NCBI GenBank assembly: GCA_039881045.1
Contig: JAYWVB010000045.1
Span: forward strand, 62,001 to 126,000
DNA length: 64,000 nt
Direction: 5' to 3'
From: Chaetomium olivaceum
Lineage: Eukaryota > Ascomycota > Sordariomycetes > Sordariales > Chaetomiaceae
This document shows positions 1 through 10,858 of this stretch, piece after piece. How positions within the stretch are numbered: position 1 is the first letter of the stretch; the number at the start of each line of letters is the position of its first letter. The position numbers and the translations under genes were made by a program. The notes beneath the pieces were generated by a model, which saw nothing but the letters and a program-made list of their open reading frames with translations, was not told the DNA's origin and made no database searches.

Positions 1-3000
1 CATGTGTAATCGCGAAGAGCAACAATACATCTGTTTTCGTACATGTAATATAGAGAAGTATGGATGTATCTTGGATTCAAGGATGCCTTCCCGCATGTGC
101 CTCTTTTCATCCAGTCCCAGGTAAGCAGGGCGAAACTCGGTGCAACCCCTGTCGGTAGGTTTTGAAACAACATCACTGTGCCACGGGTTCGCAGCCGCCG
201 ACAGAGATCTGTTTTGGGCATTCCCGCTCGCACTCTAAACATCGCAGCATTCTCCGGCGCCAAAACGTACCGATTCCCACACGGCTTATTTAATGACAAC
301 ACCAGAGTTGTCGTCACCATCAGCCTCCCAAGTAATCGGTGTCAGCCCCCCCTCCGAATTGACTACACTAGATTCAGCAACTGCTTCTTCGGTTTTGAAG
401 ACCGGAAAAGAAGGAGAAAGATTCGACGCTTTTGAGATTAGACTAGTGGGGCCCTCTCCAAAATCGAAAAGGGGAAGATGCGGGGGGAGCTCGCAGATTT
501 GCATCTCGATTGGCCGCTCCGGCTCTGGTGGAAAGCCCGCCAAGATCTTGAATTGATACTTGCGGCTCCAGCATTGCAGCCACCGCATCATCATTTCATC
601 TCCCACTGCCATCGGTAATTACGCGAAACCCACCCATTTGTTGACGAGCTGCTTCTTTCAGGTCGGTATTCCGTAACGATATTCCATCTCCAGTCAACAA
701 ACAGCATCCTCTTTTCGACCAGAACCCGATTTCCGAACCCCGCAAAACCTGGGGCAGAGTCGACGATCACAGGGGTGTTCGATCGCTGCAGCACAGTGGC
801 GGGCAGGTCCAAGCGCCTACCACAACCTGGGAAGTCCAGGTAATCTTCGACAAAGAAAGTCTCATCACCAACCTCCCTCCTGTTCCGTTGAGGATGGCAG
901 TGCTCGCCTCCCGGCCTTGGTTTCTTGTCGCCGGCATAAAACGGTCAGTGATGGCAATGGCCACCGGACATTCAAGCGCGTAATCGGGGCGCAGCATCGT
1001 CAAACTCTTCGGTTGGGTTTTGCCGCCAACGGTCTCGACTCCACGAGGCGATCTTGATGCCGTGTGCGCCGCTTTATCCTGCTTCACCAAGTTCACCTCG
1101 GCTAGTCTTACCGCCTCTGCCTCGTGCCTTACTATGTACGAACATACGTTACCTAGGTATCTTTGCAGCGGGGGCAAGCTCGGAAGTCTTAACCGGAACG
1201 ACCGTCCCCACCTCATCAAATACGCTGGAATTATGCCTGTTTCATGAAACGCTTCCCTCTCCCAGTGGAAACCGGTTATTCTCCTACGATTGGCTTAGAG
1301 TCAAAACTTCTGGAAGCAACCACAATGCGGGACAAACGCTGCAATAATTGAGAGCGTCTCGATTCAGTCGGCTGTCAACCCCGTTTGCCTAGGGATTCAT
1401 TCGTGCTACGTGGTGGATGGGGAGACAAATGCAAGAGATGGGATGACATGGCGACACCACACTGCGAAGTCGCGAAACACCGTCGAGATACACTAACTAC
1501 ATGTATATACGTATTTGCAACACCAAGCAAACAAACGACACGGATGATACACACCGGTGTGTCATGGCTGCTCTTGTGGCAAGACATTACATTTGCAAGG
1601 CACATCCCCACCATCGCAGACAGCACATACGACACGGCGTCGGTCTCGATAATTAGTGTATGTCAAGGCAGGTTTGAGGTTGGACGCCCCTAACAAGTTC
1701 GTGGACGGGTGATACCTTCTCAGCCACCCCCAAGCGACGTCGATCTCCCTCCGCGGTTGGTTCTATGTACAAATGTACCGTGAACACATGGCAACCCGCC
1801 AACGACAGCGATAATTAACGGTGGCATGGCCCGGCACTTTGCGTTCCCAAATGAATATTACCGCAGTTAAGGTTTTGACCACCGCTTGAGGAATGCCAAA
1901 CAACACCGGCTCATGGCAGATCCGGGAAATCGAAACGGGAGACTCCAAGCGTGATAGTGGCTGAGCCTAACATGAGTGTCTCAACCACCAGACAAACTGA
2001 GTGCTATCCCGCCGTGCCCACGTTGACTTGGGCCGCAAGGCAAACAAACATGTGCCGGCCAACGCGCAGTTCCATTCCTCCGCTGTTGGTTTTTCGTTGC
2101 TGTCACTAGTTAGTTAGTTATGTACTAACTAACTAGCAAAGTGAGACCCGTCCCTGGTACATCCACCACCGATCGACGACACCGATATTTCTGCGACGCG
2201 TGAAGCTTTGCATACCCAGTCAGAGCATCACCCGTCGCGTTTTCTTGACAAACCAACATTTTTAGCCTTCACTCTGTAGAATCCCCAACCCTGTCAGCCG
2301 CATTTTTACACTCTAGCCTTCCTATAACGGCAAGTCTTCGAGATCGCAGTCTGTCTCTGCACGTTAATCTATGCAAGCACATGACAGAAGTCGCAGGCCC
2401 CACGGAACATACCGAGTACCCAACACGGCGGTCAGCCCCCCTCCCTAGTTAGTTAGCAGTCACCGAGCGAGGCTTTTTTTCCTGGAGTCTGGCCACCGGC
2501 ATCCTTCCCGTACGCGTGCCTTGAAAATGAACGTTTATTGGTCGCGCGACCACTTGCCGTTTGTCTCTGGGAGACGAACCGCAAGGGCAGGTCGGTTACT
2601 GGCGGGTACCTCATCCCTGGCGGCCACAGCAACAAGGCGAACGTCGGCCCGGTGTTTTGCTATGCCAAGATATCCTGTCTCATTCCCGTGGTGTGAAAAA
2701 ACGATAACGCAGGTTCACTCGTGCCAGTCAAGAGAAAGTGAAGGACCCGACAAGAAAACCCCTCATATCCAAGAGTAACATCTGCAGCTTTCCGAGCTTC
2801 TCTTCTGGGTCATGTATCCCGCCCTTCCCCCCGCCCGGAGTGAGGCAGTGCAACAAAAATGTATGACCATGCGGAGTCCGGGCCCAGTCCGCTCCGAAGA
2901 TATTGATGTCTTGGCGCCACTGAGTCCCTTCCAAGAAAGTCTTGAGCGATCGATAATGATGAGTTGGCATGGGTACGTGGTGTTGGTTTCTCCGTCGCCG

Positions 3001-3709
3001 ACCCTGTTTCTGTTTACATACTTTTCCGGCGCAGCGGAAGGGAAGGGAAGGAAGGGGAGTGTCAGGAGAACAACATGCCAGTTTACGGTCTGGGCGGACT
3101 GGGATAAGGAGACATGGACCGTGACACGCGAAGCAACAACGACAACTCTTGAAAACCTGAATACTATGTCAAGAGCGGAGTTGAAGGAACTAAGAGAGAG
3201 CCTTGATGTAACCCTAAGACTCCCCTCTGACAAGCCAACCGCAACTCCAGAATAGGCTTACCCCCAGATGACAATTCAAGTACCCGCAGAATGCAAGGCA
3301 ACTTTAATCTAGGCTAACATCCGTGTGCGTACCAACACCATCCCCAGCTTTTGTTTTATGCCCCCCACCCCTCAAAGACAACATCCGAACGAACCGCCCG
3401 TCCCAATCCGGGACCTCGATCCCACCACATCCTGTCTAAGCCTCCTTACCAAGCCTGCCACCCGCTTACCAAGGCCGCCTATCCCACGTTATTGGTAGCG
3501 TCGGTACAACGTCGTCGCATCATCGAGCCCAAACCACACTGATCAACCTCCTCCTGAAAGACGCCCCCTCTCATACCAAGCACGTATGGACATCCGTACC
3601 AAGATACCAAGACCCAACCAAATAACCTTGCAGCTGCAGCCGGGCGTGGATAGAGTAAAGCGTGGCCGAGAACGTGTCCGTTTACCAACGCCTGCCCAGA
3701 TCCACCTCC
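1..3709. other. Gene-free stretch at the left edge
   Basis: I see no coding region here. The open frames on both strands are short, overlap each other and show no family I recognise, no conserved motif and no plausible exon chain. The base composition is mixed, with several AT-rich patches. It lies downstream of the Pby1-like gene, so the right part probably holds that gene's 3' untranslated region. Confidence 0.6.
2106..2136. repeat. Perfect 12-bp inverted repeat (hairpin)
   Basis: Two 12-base arms built from the repeated unit GTTA/TAAC are exact reverse complements (2106-2117 and 2125-2136), separated by a 7-base loop. A further short TAGTTAGTTAG run occurs near 2446-2456. It sits in a gene-free region. 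It could be a small transposon footprint or simply a tandem tetranucleotide run facing its own inverse; no function can be assigned. Confidence 0.6.
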
Positions 3710-6635
3710 CTAACCAGCACCCCCATCACCATCATCCTCCCCTTCCACGCCCCCAACAGCAGCCGAAGCAGATCCCGTAACAGGGTTGTTGTTCGCAACA
3801 AAAGGCAGCACCGCCCTCTTGACAACCCCCTCCCAAAACCCACTCACCACGGCCCCCGCCGGCCCCGCCCCGGTCTGCTTAAAGTCCGGAAAGGCATTGA
3901 CCTCCAACAACCAAGCGGTGCCCTCGGCATCAGCCAGGAAGTCCAGCCCATACACCTCAAACGCCTGCGGCAGCGGCTGGAAGTGCACCGTCATGCCGCG
4001 GGCGGCCGCCTCGAACAGGTCGCCCGTGACGGCGCAGATCTGCGTGGTGAGGGACGTGAGTTGTTCTGCGGGGAGGGGGAGGTCGGCGAGGCGGTGGACC
4101 AGGTCGACGGTGGTGCCTTCCGGGGTGGTGGTTTGCAGGCAGGTGTTGGTGAGGTGGGCGTCGAGGTCTGGCGGGGGGGTAGTAGAGCTCGAGTTGGAGT
4201 TGGGCCCGGAGCCGGACCCGGGGGCTTGGTACGGCTTGGCGGCGAAGAGGGCGAGCATGTCCCGGTAGACGTAGACGCGTAGGCTGCCGACGCAGAGGAC
4301 GTAGACGCGGATGTGGAACTTGCGGTTGTTGAGCTGGGGTAGGAGGAGGGGGGGGTGGATGTAGGGTTGTGCGACGAAGTGCCGCAGGTGCGAGGTCATG
4401 ATGCCGGTGTCGTCTCGGTCGTCGTCTCCGCCACCCTGCTCGTCGTCATCTAGCTTGTTTTCGCTTTCGTTTTCGTCTTCATCCCCGTCTTCCTCGTCGC
4501 TGCTCTCGGGTTCCCACTCATCAAAGATCTCCTGCAGCTGCTCCATCGTGTTGAACAGCCGGATACCTTGCCCGCGGTCACTCATGCTGGGCTTGAGGAT
4601 CCACCACTCGGTCGTATCCTCGTTCTTCCCTTTCCCTTCAGCGATCTTGGCTGCGGCCGGGCTGCTATCGTCATCCTGCTCCGCCACGCTCTCGGTGTTA
4701 TCGTCATTTCCGTCCGCTCCGTACGCGGCAGCGGCATTCTTGTCCAAGCTCTCGCGTAGATCGAACGCTTCGATCAGGGCGTCGTCCAAGAACTCAGCAA
4801 AGTCCACCTCAAACGCCTCGCTGCGTTTGACATGTGTCTTGAGTACCGAATCGGGATGCTTCGCCACCCAGTTGTCGACGGTTGCCGACAGGAAATGCTT
4901 GCGGATGAGTGCCTTGCGAATCACGTAGCTGTTGATGAGACACGTATCGGGGTGGGACGAGGCGAAGTCAAAGTCGATGCTCTCGTAAGGCATAATCTGG
5001 AGGACCTTGGCGTTGGGCTCAGCGATGAGGTCCGGGAGCGCAATTTCCGGTGATGACTTGGACCAGCTCGACGGCGGCTTGACGAGGGTAAAGCTGTCGG
5101 CGGGGAGAAGAGAATTCATGGCGGCCATGATCAGGGGCTGAACATAGTCGTCGTCATAGTCGATCAGCGCATAAACCTGAGGCTTCTTCTTTGCTCTAAT
5201 CGGAAGAGTCCGAGTCTGGGCGGTAGAAGCGCCTGCCACGGACCCGGGCACAGCTCCAAAGGTTGAGCTCCTAGAAGCTCCCCTGAGAGAGCGCGAAACG
5301 GTAAGACAGCGTCCTTACTACTTGGACTACACCATGCAGGGCTAGCAGTGCGGACGGAGGTTAGAGGAGCGTCTCGTCTATTTCTAGATCGCCTGCTCTA
5401 TCCACTATCTGATGAAATGCACATATCATACCCGTATTACTCCGTCCGTCCTGCGCCATAATCTGCTTCAAAACAAAAGGGGTAAAGTCCATACTTACAA
5501 TCGCAACTCCTTTCCGTGAAGTTGTGTGGCAGTCTGGAAAAAGTTGGCCTTGAGAGGCGTAACACTGGCGAAACCGTTAGCCAACAACAACACCTTCACA
5601 CTTTGACGGTCACGCCACTGGTTGCGTACCTTGTATGCCCCTCCTTAACCGCCCACCCATCGTTCCCCGGCGGCGCGTCCTCCACGCTCTGATACACATC
5701 CGTGAACCGCGGCGACCACTTGAAGTGCTTGTGCGTGTGACATGCGCTCATGCTCTCACCAGCAGCATCTCCACCATCCTCCTCCTCCACCTTCCCCTCC
5801 TCCTCCCGAATCCGCTCCTCATCTTCCTCCTCGCCGTCCACACTCCCATCCACCTCAGTAAAACAGCTCCCCGCCCCCCAATAATTCTGCAGCATCGGCG
5901 TAAACAACACCTTCCCCTCCTCCAACCCCTCCAACAACGGCACATTCACACTATACAAATCCACACTCCCATCCTCCGGCCACTCCCTCACCAGCGCCTC
6001 AATGACCTTCACACCCTGACGACTCGCCTTCTCAATGATGCCCGTATCATGATTCCTGCTAAAAAATGCGTAACTCAGCGCCACGGCCCTGTGGCGGCAA
6101 ATCGCCGCCTCGAGGGCACCCCCCAAGGTGCCGCTGCTGAGGGCAAAGACGGCCGTGGTGTTGCGGCCGTAGTTGGGCCCGCTGACCACCAGGTCGACGG
6201 GGCCGCGGTCGCGGAAGAAGTGGTACAGGCCGATCTGCACGCACGAGGCCGGGGTGCCGTCGACGAGGATCCATTCCTCGGTGCCGCGGCGCGTGCTGGG
6301 CCGCGTGTGCGTCGTGCCGTGGCCTGGGTTGGTAGCGGCGCGCCGTTTTCGTGTTGGGTGGTGGATGTTGCGGGTTGTTGTTTGCTGTCGTTGCTACTGT
6401 CGACGCCGTCGTGGACGAGGCCCGCGGCAGGGGCGGAGGGCGGCGGAGGGCGGTAGTACAGCGGCTTAACCGTTTGGCCGATCATGTGTGCCTTTCCGAT
6501 CCAGGATCGCTGGGTGTGTGGGAGACAAACAGAGACGGTGTGTCCGTGGGCTTGGAGCTCCCGAACGAGAGAATGAACATAGGGAGATGAGTGAGGGGAC
6601 GGCGGACCGTCGTCGTTAACCACGAGGATATGCAT
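3710..6635 (-). CDS. PBY1: Pby1-like protein: SurE-type domain fused to tubulin-tyrosine-ligase (TTL) domain
   Basis: Proposed exons on the minus strand are 6635-6398, 6323-5630, 5564-5499 and 5282-3710 (about 856 aa). The N-terminal part starts with MHILVVNDDGP, the metal-site motif of SurE nucleotidases, and later has EEWILVDGTPASCVQIGL and SGPNYGRN. Exon 3 encodes the SurE end, SVTPLKANFFQ. The exon 3/4 junction (GTAAGT to CTCTCTCAG, 216 bp, CTAAC inside) keeps the frame and leads into a TTL/ATP-grasp domain with WILKPSMSDRGQGIRLF, FHIRVYVLCVG, HLTNTCLQ and WLLEVNAFPDFKQTG. Yeast Pby1 has the same two domains in the same order and is a P-body protein that binds the decapping enzyme Dcp2, so a role in mRNA turnover is inferred. 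The first intron (6397-6324, weak GTAGCA donor) is uncertain: a single missing base near 6330 would explain the frame change equally well. Confidence 0.85.
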
Positions 6636-7512
6636 TGTGACAAGTTTTGTTTTTGACTTTTGAGTAACTTTGGTAAGTTTTTGAATGTTGAGGAATGGAA
6701 GAAAAAACCGAGATCGGAATAGGGAAGAGTACCACCTTATAGTAGGTAAGGTACCTGAAAACCTTAAAACACTGTTGGGCAGCGGCAGAGGAGGGGGACC
6801 TAATGACCCAAGGCACGGATAATGATAAGATTCCTTGGACGTAAGTGTGGACTGGGTGCAGTAAAACACACAAGTTGCCCCTCTATTGACGTTTTCCTGC
6901 CGGAAACATGTGGGAGGTGGGGTAAGTTTTTCGGTGCGTTAATCTCGGGCCGGAGCGGAGGCTACCGGAGGCCCGTCTACGAGGAAAGGGGCAAAAACAG
7001 AAAGAGAAATGTAATGCCAAGCCGAAAACTTGGACTAAGCGACTAACTTCCAAGGTTTGGATACCTCATTGTTGATGTATTACTTGATGCCACGGCTGCA
7101 CTATAGGTGCGGCTTGTGTGCCGAGATAAATACAAACATGGACGACCTGGCCATCTAACCCTTCCCAAGTTCCCACTACCCATTCTCCCCATTCCGAACA
7201 GAGGAGTCGTAATCCATCCCGGTAGGTAGTGAACCGGATACTGCTCTTGTCCAAGCCCGTTGCCTCTGGCTTCTGATCGATTCCGATCACCGAGAGATCC
7301 ATATGACCATAAAGAGTGCGAAACGAAAACGGAGCCGAGCTGAGCAGCAACCACGAATCTCTTCCCCGCCAGGACCCCGTTCACCGTAAAACAATGCATG
7401 CTAAAAATCGCGCCGAAGAAAAAATAACCCATGAAGTCATCCCCGCTCCGAGTTAAAGCCCGCCGCGGCCTCCCATAATGCTGCCCGCCGGTACAAATCA
7501 AACACACGATGA
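6636..7512. other. Intergenic region upstream of PBY1-like gene
   Basis: This 877-bp stretch has no coding evidence. It contains the promoter and 5' untranslated region of the Pby1-like gene (start at 6635, minus strand) and the 3' end of the neighbouring minus-strand gene, which stops at 7513. Confidence 0.55.
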
Positions 7513-8923
7513 TTAAGCCCTGGTGCGCTTGGGAGCGTCCGCAGAGAGGTCATCACCCGACCGCTTTTGGCCGGCGCTCTGAGAGCCGCCCTTCACCCGG
7601 CGCCAGTTTCGAACGGGCTGCGCTTGGTGGGTTGCTTCGGCTTCGGAGTGGGCTCTGCAACTCTTCTTGTTGCTAAACCGCGTCGTGCGCACTGTGGTCG
7701 GAGGGGACGCCGGCGCGTAGCGCGGGGCTGCTGGGTGCCAGGAGTCTCGTCGACCAAATCTGCTGGGGTCTCTGGCTTGTCCGCCTCCAAACCGGCCAAC
7801 ACGTGATCTTCAATGTCGGTTGCCGCTTCCTCGTCCTCGTCGAGCTCCTTTGGCTCATCCGAGTCGGCTGTAGGGAATAGTAGACGAGGCCTGATCGAGG
7901 AGCGGGTAAAGTGCCGCTTTGTGGGGGACTCGACTGCGCTTTCCAGACCACCCTCGCCCTCATCCAGGCCATCACGGTTGCTCGGCTCGTCCATTTCCGT
8001 AAATTTACGGAATTGCTTCTTGCCTCGGCTGTAAATTTATGTTAGTACAATGAACAATCATCATGGTAAAGGTAAAAAAACAACTTACAAAACAATCAAC
8101 ATGCCGTCCTCGCGGCGAATAGCCTCATCGATCGGCACCTTGCCTTCGCCGGGGATGGAGACAGTGTTGCGCTTGCTTCGACGCCTCGGCGCTTCGGGAG
8201 CTGCGGGGTTCGGACCGGCGTAGAAGGGATTATCGACGCTGTTGTCGACCTCGGGGATGCGCTCGTGCGAGTCGGTGAAGATCTGGAACGACGTCTCCGC
8301 AGCATCGCCGCTATAGAAGCTGTCGGGATTGTCGGTCTGGGTGCGAACCTTCCGCGGGCTCGGCGCATGACCTCCTCCTCGTCGCTGTGGAAGAGATTGC
8401 GGGCGACCGATTTGACTTTAGCCTTGACCTTGTCATTAGGCGGCCGTTGAGGCGTCTTGGCCGGTGTCATGAGCATCCCACCAGTGGCGGCGGCTCCTCT
8501 GCGAGTAGAAACCGACTCTGGCTTACGCGCTGGCGTGGGCGCGGGCGACAATCCCAGGGCGACTGCAGCGTGCGCAGTCGCTTCGGCGGTGAGAGTGCCC
8601 GAAGCCCTGCGAGACGGGTCAATCGGAGGCATGCGCTTCTTTTGGGGTGAAATGGCGGGGGTCGCCATGCTGGAAATGAAGCGCTTCTTGGTTGACTTGG
8701 GTGAAGCCGTTGAGCCTTCGGTTTGATGGGATGCGCGATGTCGCGGAGGTTGCGGGGAAGGTGTTCTGTTTGTGGCCCGCTGCGCGATGCGGCTAGATTT
8801 GCGGGGCGAGTAGGGTTCGTAAGAATCCGAGTAGCCGTGTTGAGGCGCTGTGGGTGTCCGGATTTTTGAGGACGGTCCCGGGGAAGGTGTTGATGGAGCG
8901 ATTGGCTCCATGGTGTCCGCCAT
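7513..8923 (-). CDS. Conserved filamentous-fungal protein of unknown function (frame broken by indels)
   Basis: Exons are 8923-8089 and 8028-7513. The intron has GTAAGT, a GTACTAAC branch site and TTTACAG. The product is about 450 aa, basic, Ser/Pro-rich and mostly disordered. It has many S/T-P sites (TPSPQP, SPRKSSR, TPAKTPQ), the pattern of a CDK or other proline-directed kinase substrate. Blocks I recall as conserved in ascomycete homologues are NLFHSDEEEVM, SPRKVRTQTDN, FTDSHERIPEVDNS, DNPFY and, across the intron, GMLIVFRGKKQFRKFTE, with a tail near RRVKGG. The frame jumps near 8362 and 7733, each cured by one missing base in a G/C run. Two further compensating jumps near 7663 and 7605 are likely. 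I know no function for this family and assign none. The first ATG in the frame (8923) is taken as the start. Confidence 0.65.
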
Positions 8924-9919
8924 TGTCAAAGCGTGATCCCGTTTTCCTCCTCGCTAGCAATGTTCAATGAAGTGTGTGAAGCTCGGAGTGTGACGCGCGA
9001 CGAAGGATGGTGATCAAGAAATGTGTTCAGGTATCGTCAGGTAGTGTCGGGGTTGAAGCGAGTTGTTCTGTGATCGAGGGAGCTGGAAGAGATCGGTTGT
9101 TCCTCGAATTCCGAATGAAGTGCTTGCAATGCACTCGGTGACTCGTAGTAACGCAAAGAACAAATCACGCACTTCGCCAATTCACAATAACAAGCACCTG
9201 GGGTAACAATAAGATATGCTGGGGGCCCTGGTGGTAGAATAGGAGCGATTGTGCATTCGAGAATAGAGAAGTGCGAAAAACGGGTTGTGCCCGGATTCGC
9301 GATGGAGAGGGTGGAGAGAAATGGATGCGAGGAAGGGGCTGGGAACGGTCTGCCGATGCTCTCGAGAACACGCCCAACCTCCCATTGGACTCCAGCCCCC
9401 TGGTCATCGCTTAAATGGCCCCCGAACGCCAAAACGCGAAACCCCACAATTCGCGAAAACGCGTCTCAAGCGCGCAAACCCCTGTTGAAGCCCCCCCACC
9501 GTTTGGCCAAAAAAGGCCGAACTTGAAAAGAAAGCAAGGACCTAGGAGAGAGAAAGAAGTACGGAAAACGAGCAGAAAACCCCAAATAAAAAGAACTGTA
9601 ATAAAAGTAAAAGCAATAGGAGCAAGCAGAGGTCTTTTAGGGCTCGTAATTGCTTTCGTTCTGTTTCAATAGACGAGAACTTGGTCGACATCTAGATTTG
9701 GAGTTCGGGCATTTTTGCCCATGGGGTGACCCCTCGCCCCCCCCTCCAATCCTATCGCAACAACGCATGTGTGGAGGGCACAAAAGTCAACAAAGCAACG
9801 TCATCCCATTGCCCAATGCAGAGGCCCAATGCTGGCATGAAAGCCCCGGATTTCTGATTCTGTTTCATGCACAACGTGGCAGTTAAACGAGGCCAACGAA
9901 GACGTTCCATCTTCCCATC
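8924..9919. promoter_or_regulatory. Shared divergent promoter region
   Basis: About 1 kb separates the start of the minus-strand unknown gene (8923) and the plus-strand DUO1 gene (9920), so both promoters must lie here. No coding region is seen. No specific operator can be identified by eye. Confidence 0.5.
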
Positions 9920-10705
9920 ATGGCCGACGACTTTGACAGTTCCGACCGTGAAGACACTTTTACTTCGCCGCCCAATCCTGCACCTGGCCGGTCTAAGACA
10001 CCTACCAACCAGAACTCGCGGTTTGATACCGATGAATCCCGAGAAGCCGCCCTGCGCAAGGAGCTCGATGGGGTTAGGAAGATCAACGAGGTGATCGAGG
10101 GGGTCATTGGCACCTTGGAGAGGGCCAAGGGGAACATGGGGGTATGTTGGACCACGTGGGGGCATTTTGTGTGCGTTCATGCACTGACTAGTCTTTTTGC
10201 AATACAGACTGTTTCCAAAACGGTGGATAATGCGTCGACCCTGCTCAACACCTGGACGCGCATTCTCTCACAGACAGAACACAACCAGCGGTTGCTCCTG
10301 AATCCCGAGTGGAAGGGCTCAACGCAAGACATCGCCGACATGGAGAACGAGGCATTGAGTAAACAGCACGAGGCTGAGAGGCGGGCAGCCGAAGCGGAGC
10401 AGCGCCGTGGGGAAGCGCAGAGAAGAGCGGAAGAGGAGGAGAGGAGGAGAGCCGCGGGCACGTCATCGTCATTATCTCGAGGAGCTGGTCGAGGGGTGAC
10501 GAGGGGAAGGGTGAGAGGAGTAACGAGAGGGGTTACGAGAGGGGCAACAAGGGGGGCGACAAGAGGCGCTGCGACTTCGTCCTCGTCGACGGCGTACGGT
10601 GCCGATACTACATCGAGCAGTGTTGGGAGCTCGAGGAACACTTCAGGGATAGGCAGGGGAGGGTTCGGATACACAAGGGGATCACAGTCGAGGGGCGTGC
10701 GATGA
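9920..10705 (+). CDS. DUO1: DASH/Dam1 complex subunit Duo1
   Basis: Exons are 9920-10141 and 10208-10705, separated by a 66-bp GTATGT...CAG intron that happens to stay open in frame. The mature product is about 239 aa. The core KINEVIEGVIGTLERAKGN, then TVSKTVDNASTLLNTWTRIL and SQTEHNQRLLLNPEW is the conserved Duo1 signature. Duo1 is a subunit of the DASH complex, which couples kinetochores to spindle microtubules in fungi. A coiled-coil Glu/Arg/Ala stretch follows (about residues 135-165). The tail is then a run of RG-VTRG/ATRG repeats, strongly basic, which could contact microtubules (inference). The gene converges on RNH202 with only 153 bp between stops. Confidence 0.93.
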   Translation: MADDFDSSDREDTFTSPPNPAPGRSKTPTNQNSRFDTDESREAALRKELDGVRKINEVIEGVIGTLERAKGNMGVCWTTWGHFVCVHALTSLFAIQTVSKTVDNASTLLNTWTRILSQTEHNQRLLLNPEWKGSTQDIADMENEALSKQHEAERRAAEAEQRRGEAQRRAEEEERRRAAGTSSSLSRGAGRGVTRGRVRGVTRGVTRGATRGATRGAATSSSSTAYGADTTSSSVGSSRNTSGIGRGGFGYTRGSQSRGVR

Positions 10706-10858
10706 GCAGATATTTTGCGAGGGCCAATGTTATCCTGATTATGCTCTCATACCACGATGCCAACCCTGAACGCCTGAGCCTGACCCTCCACCAAAATCTG
10801 TACAGATACTACAGTTCCTCAGGACAGATGTCCTTAACATCAAAACACCCAAAGTGGC

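Noticed and set aside
3662..4928. Plus-strand open frames of 160-206 codons opposite the TTL exon
   Set aside because: They are antisense shadows of the GC-rich TTL coding sequence with low-complexity Ser/Arg/Gly translations and no conserved motif.
10177..10674. 165-codon minus-strand frame opposite Duo1
   Set aside because: Antisense of the Duo1 RG-repeat exon; the Ala/Pro/Val-rich translation is compositional.
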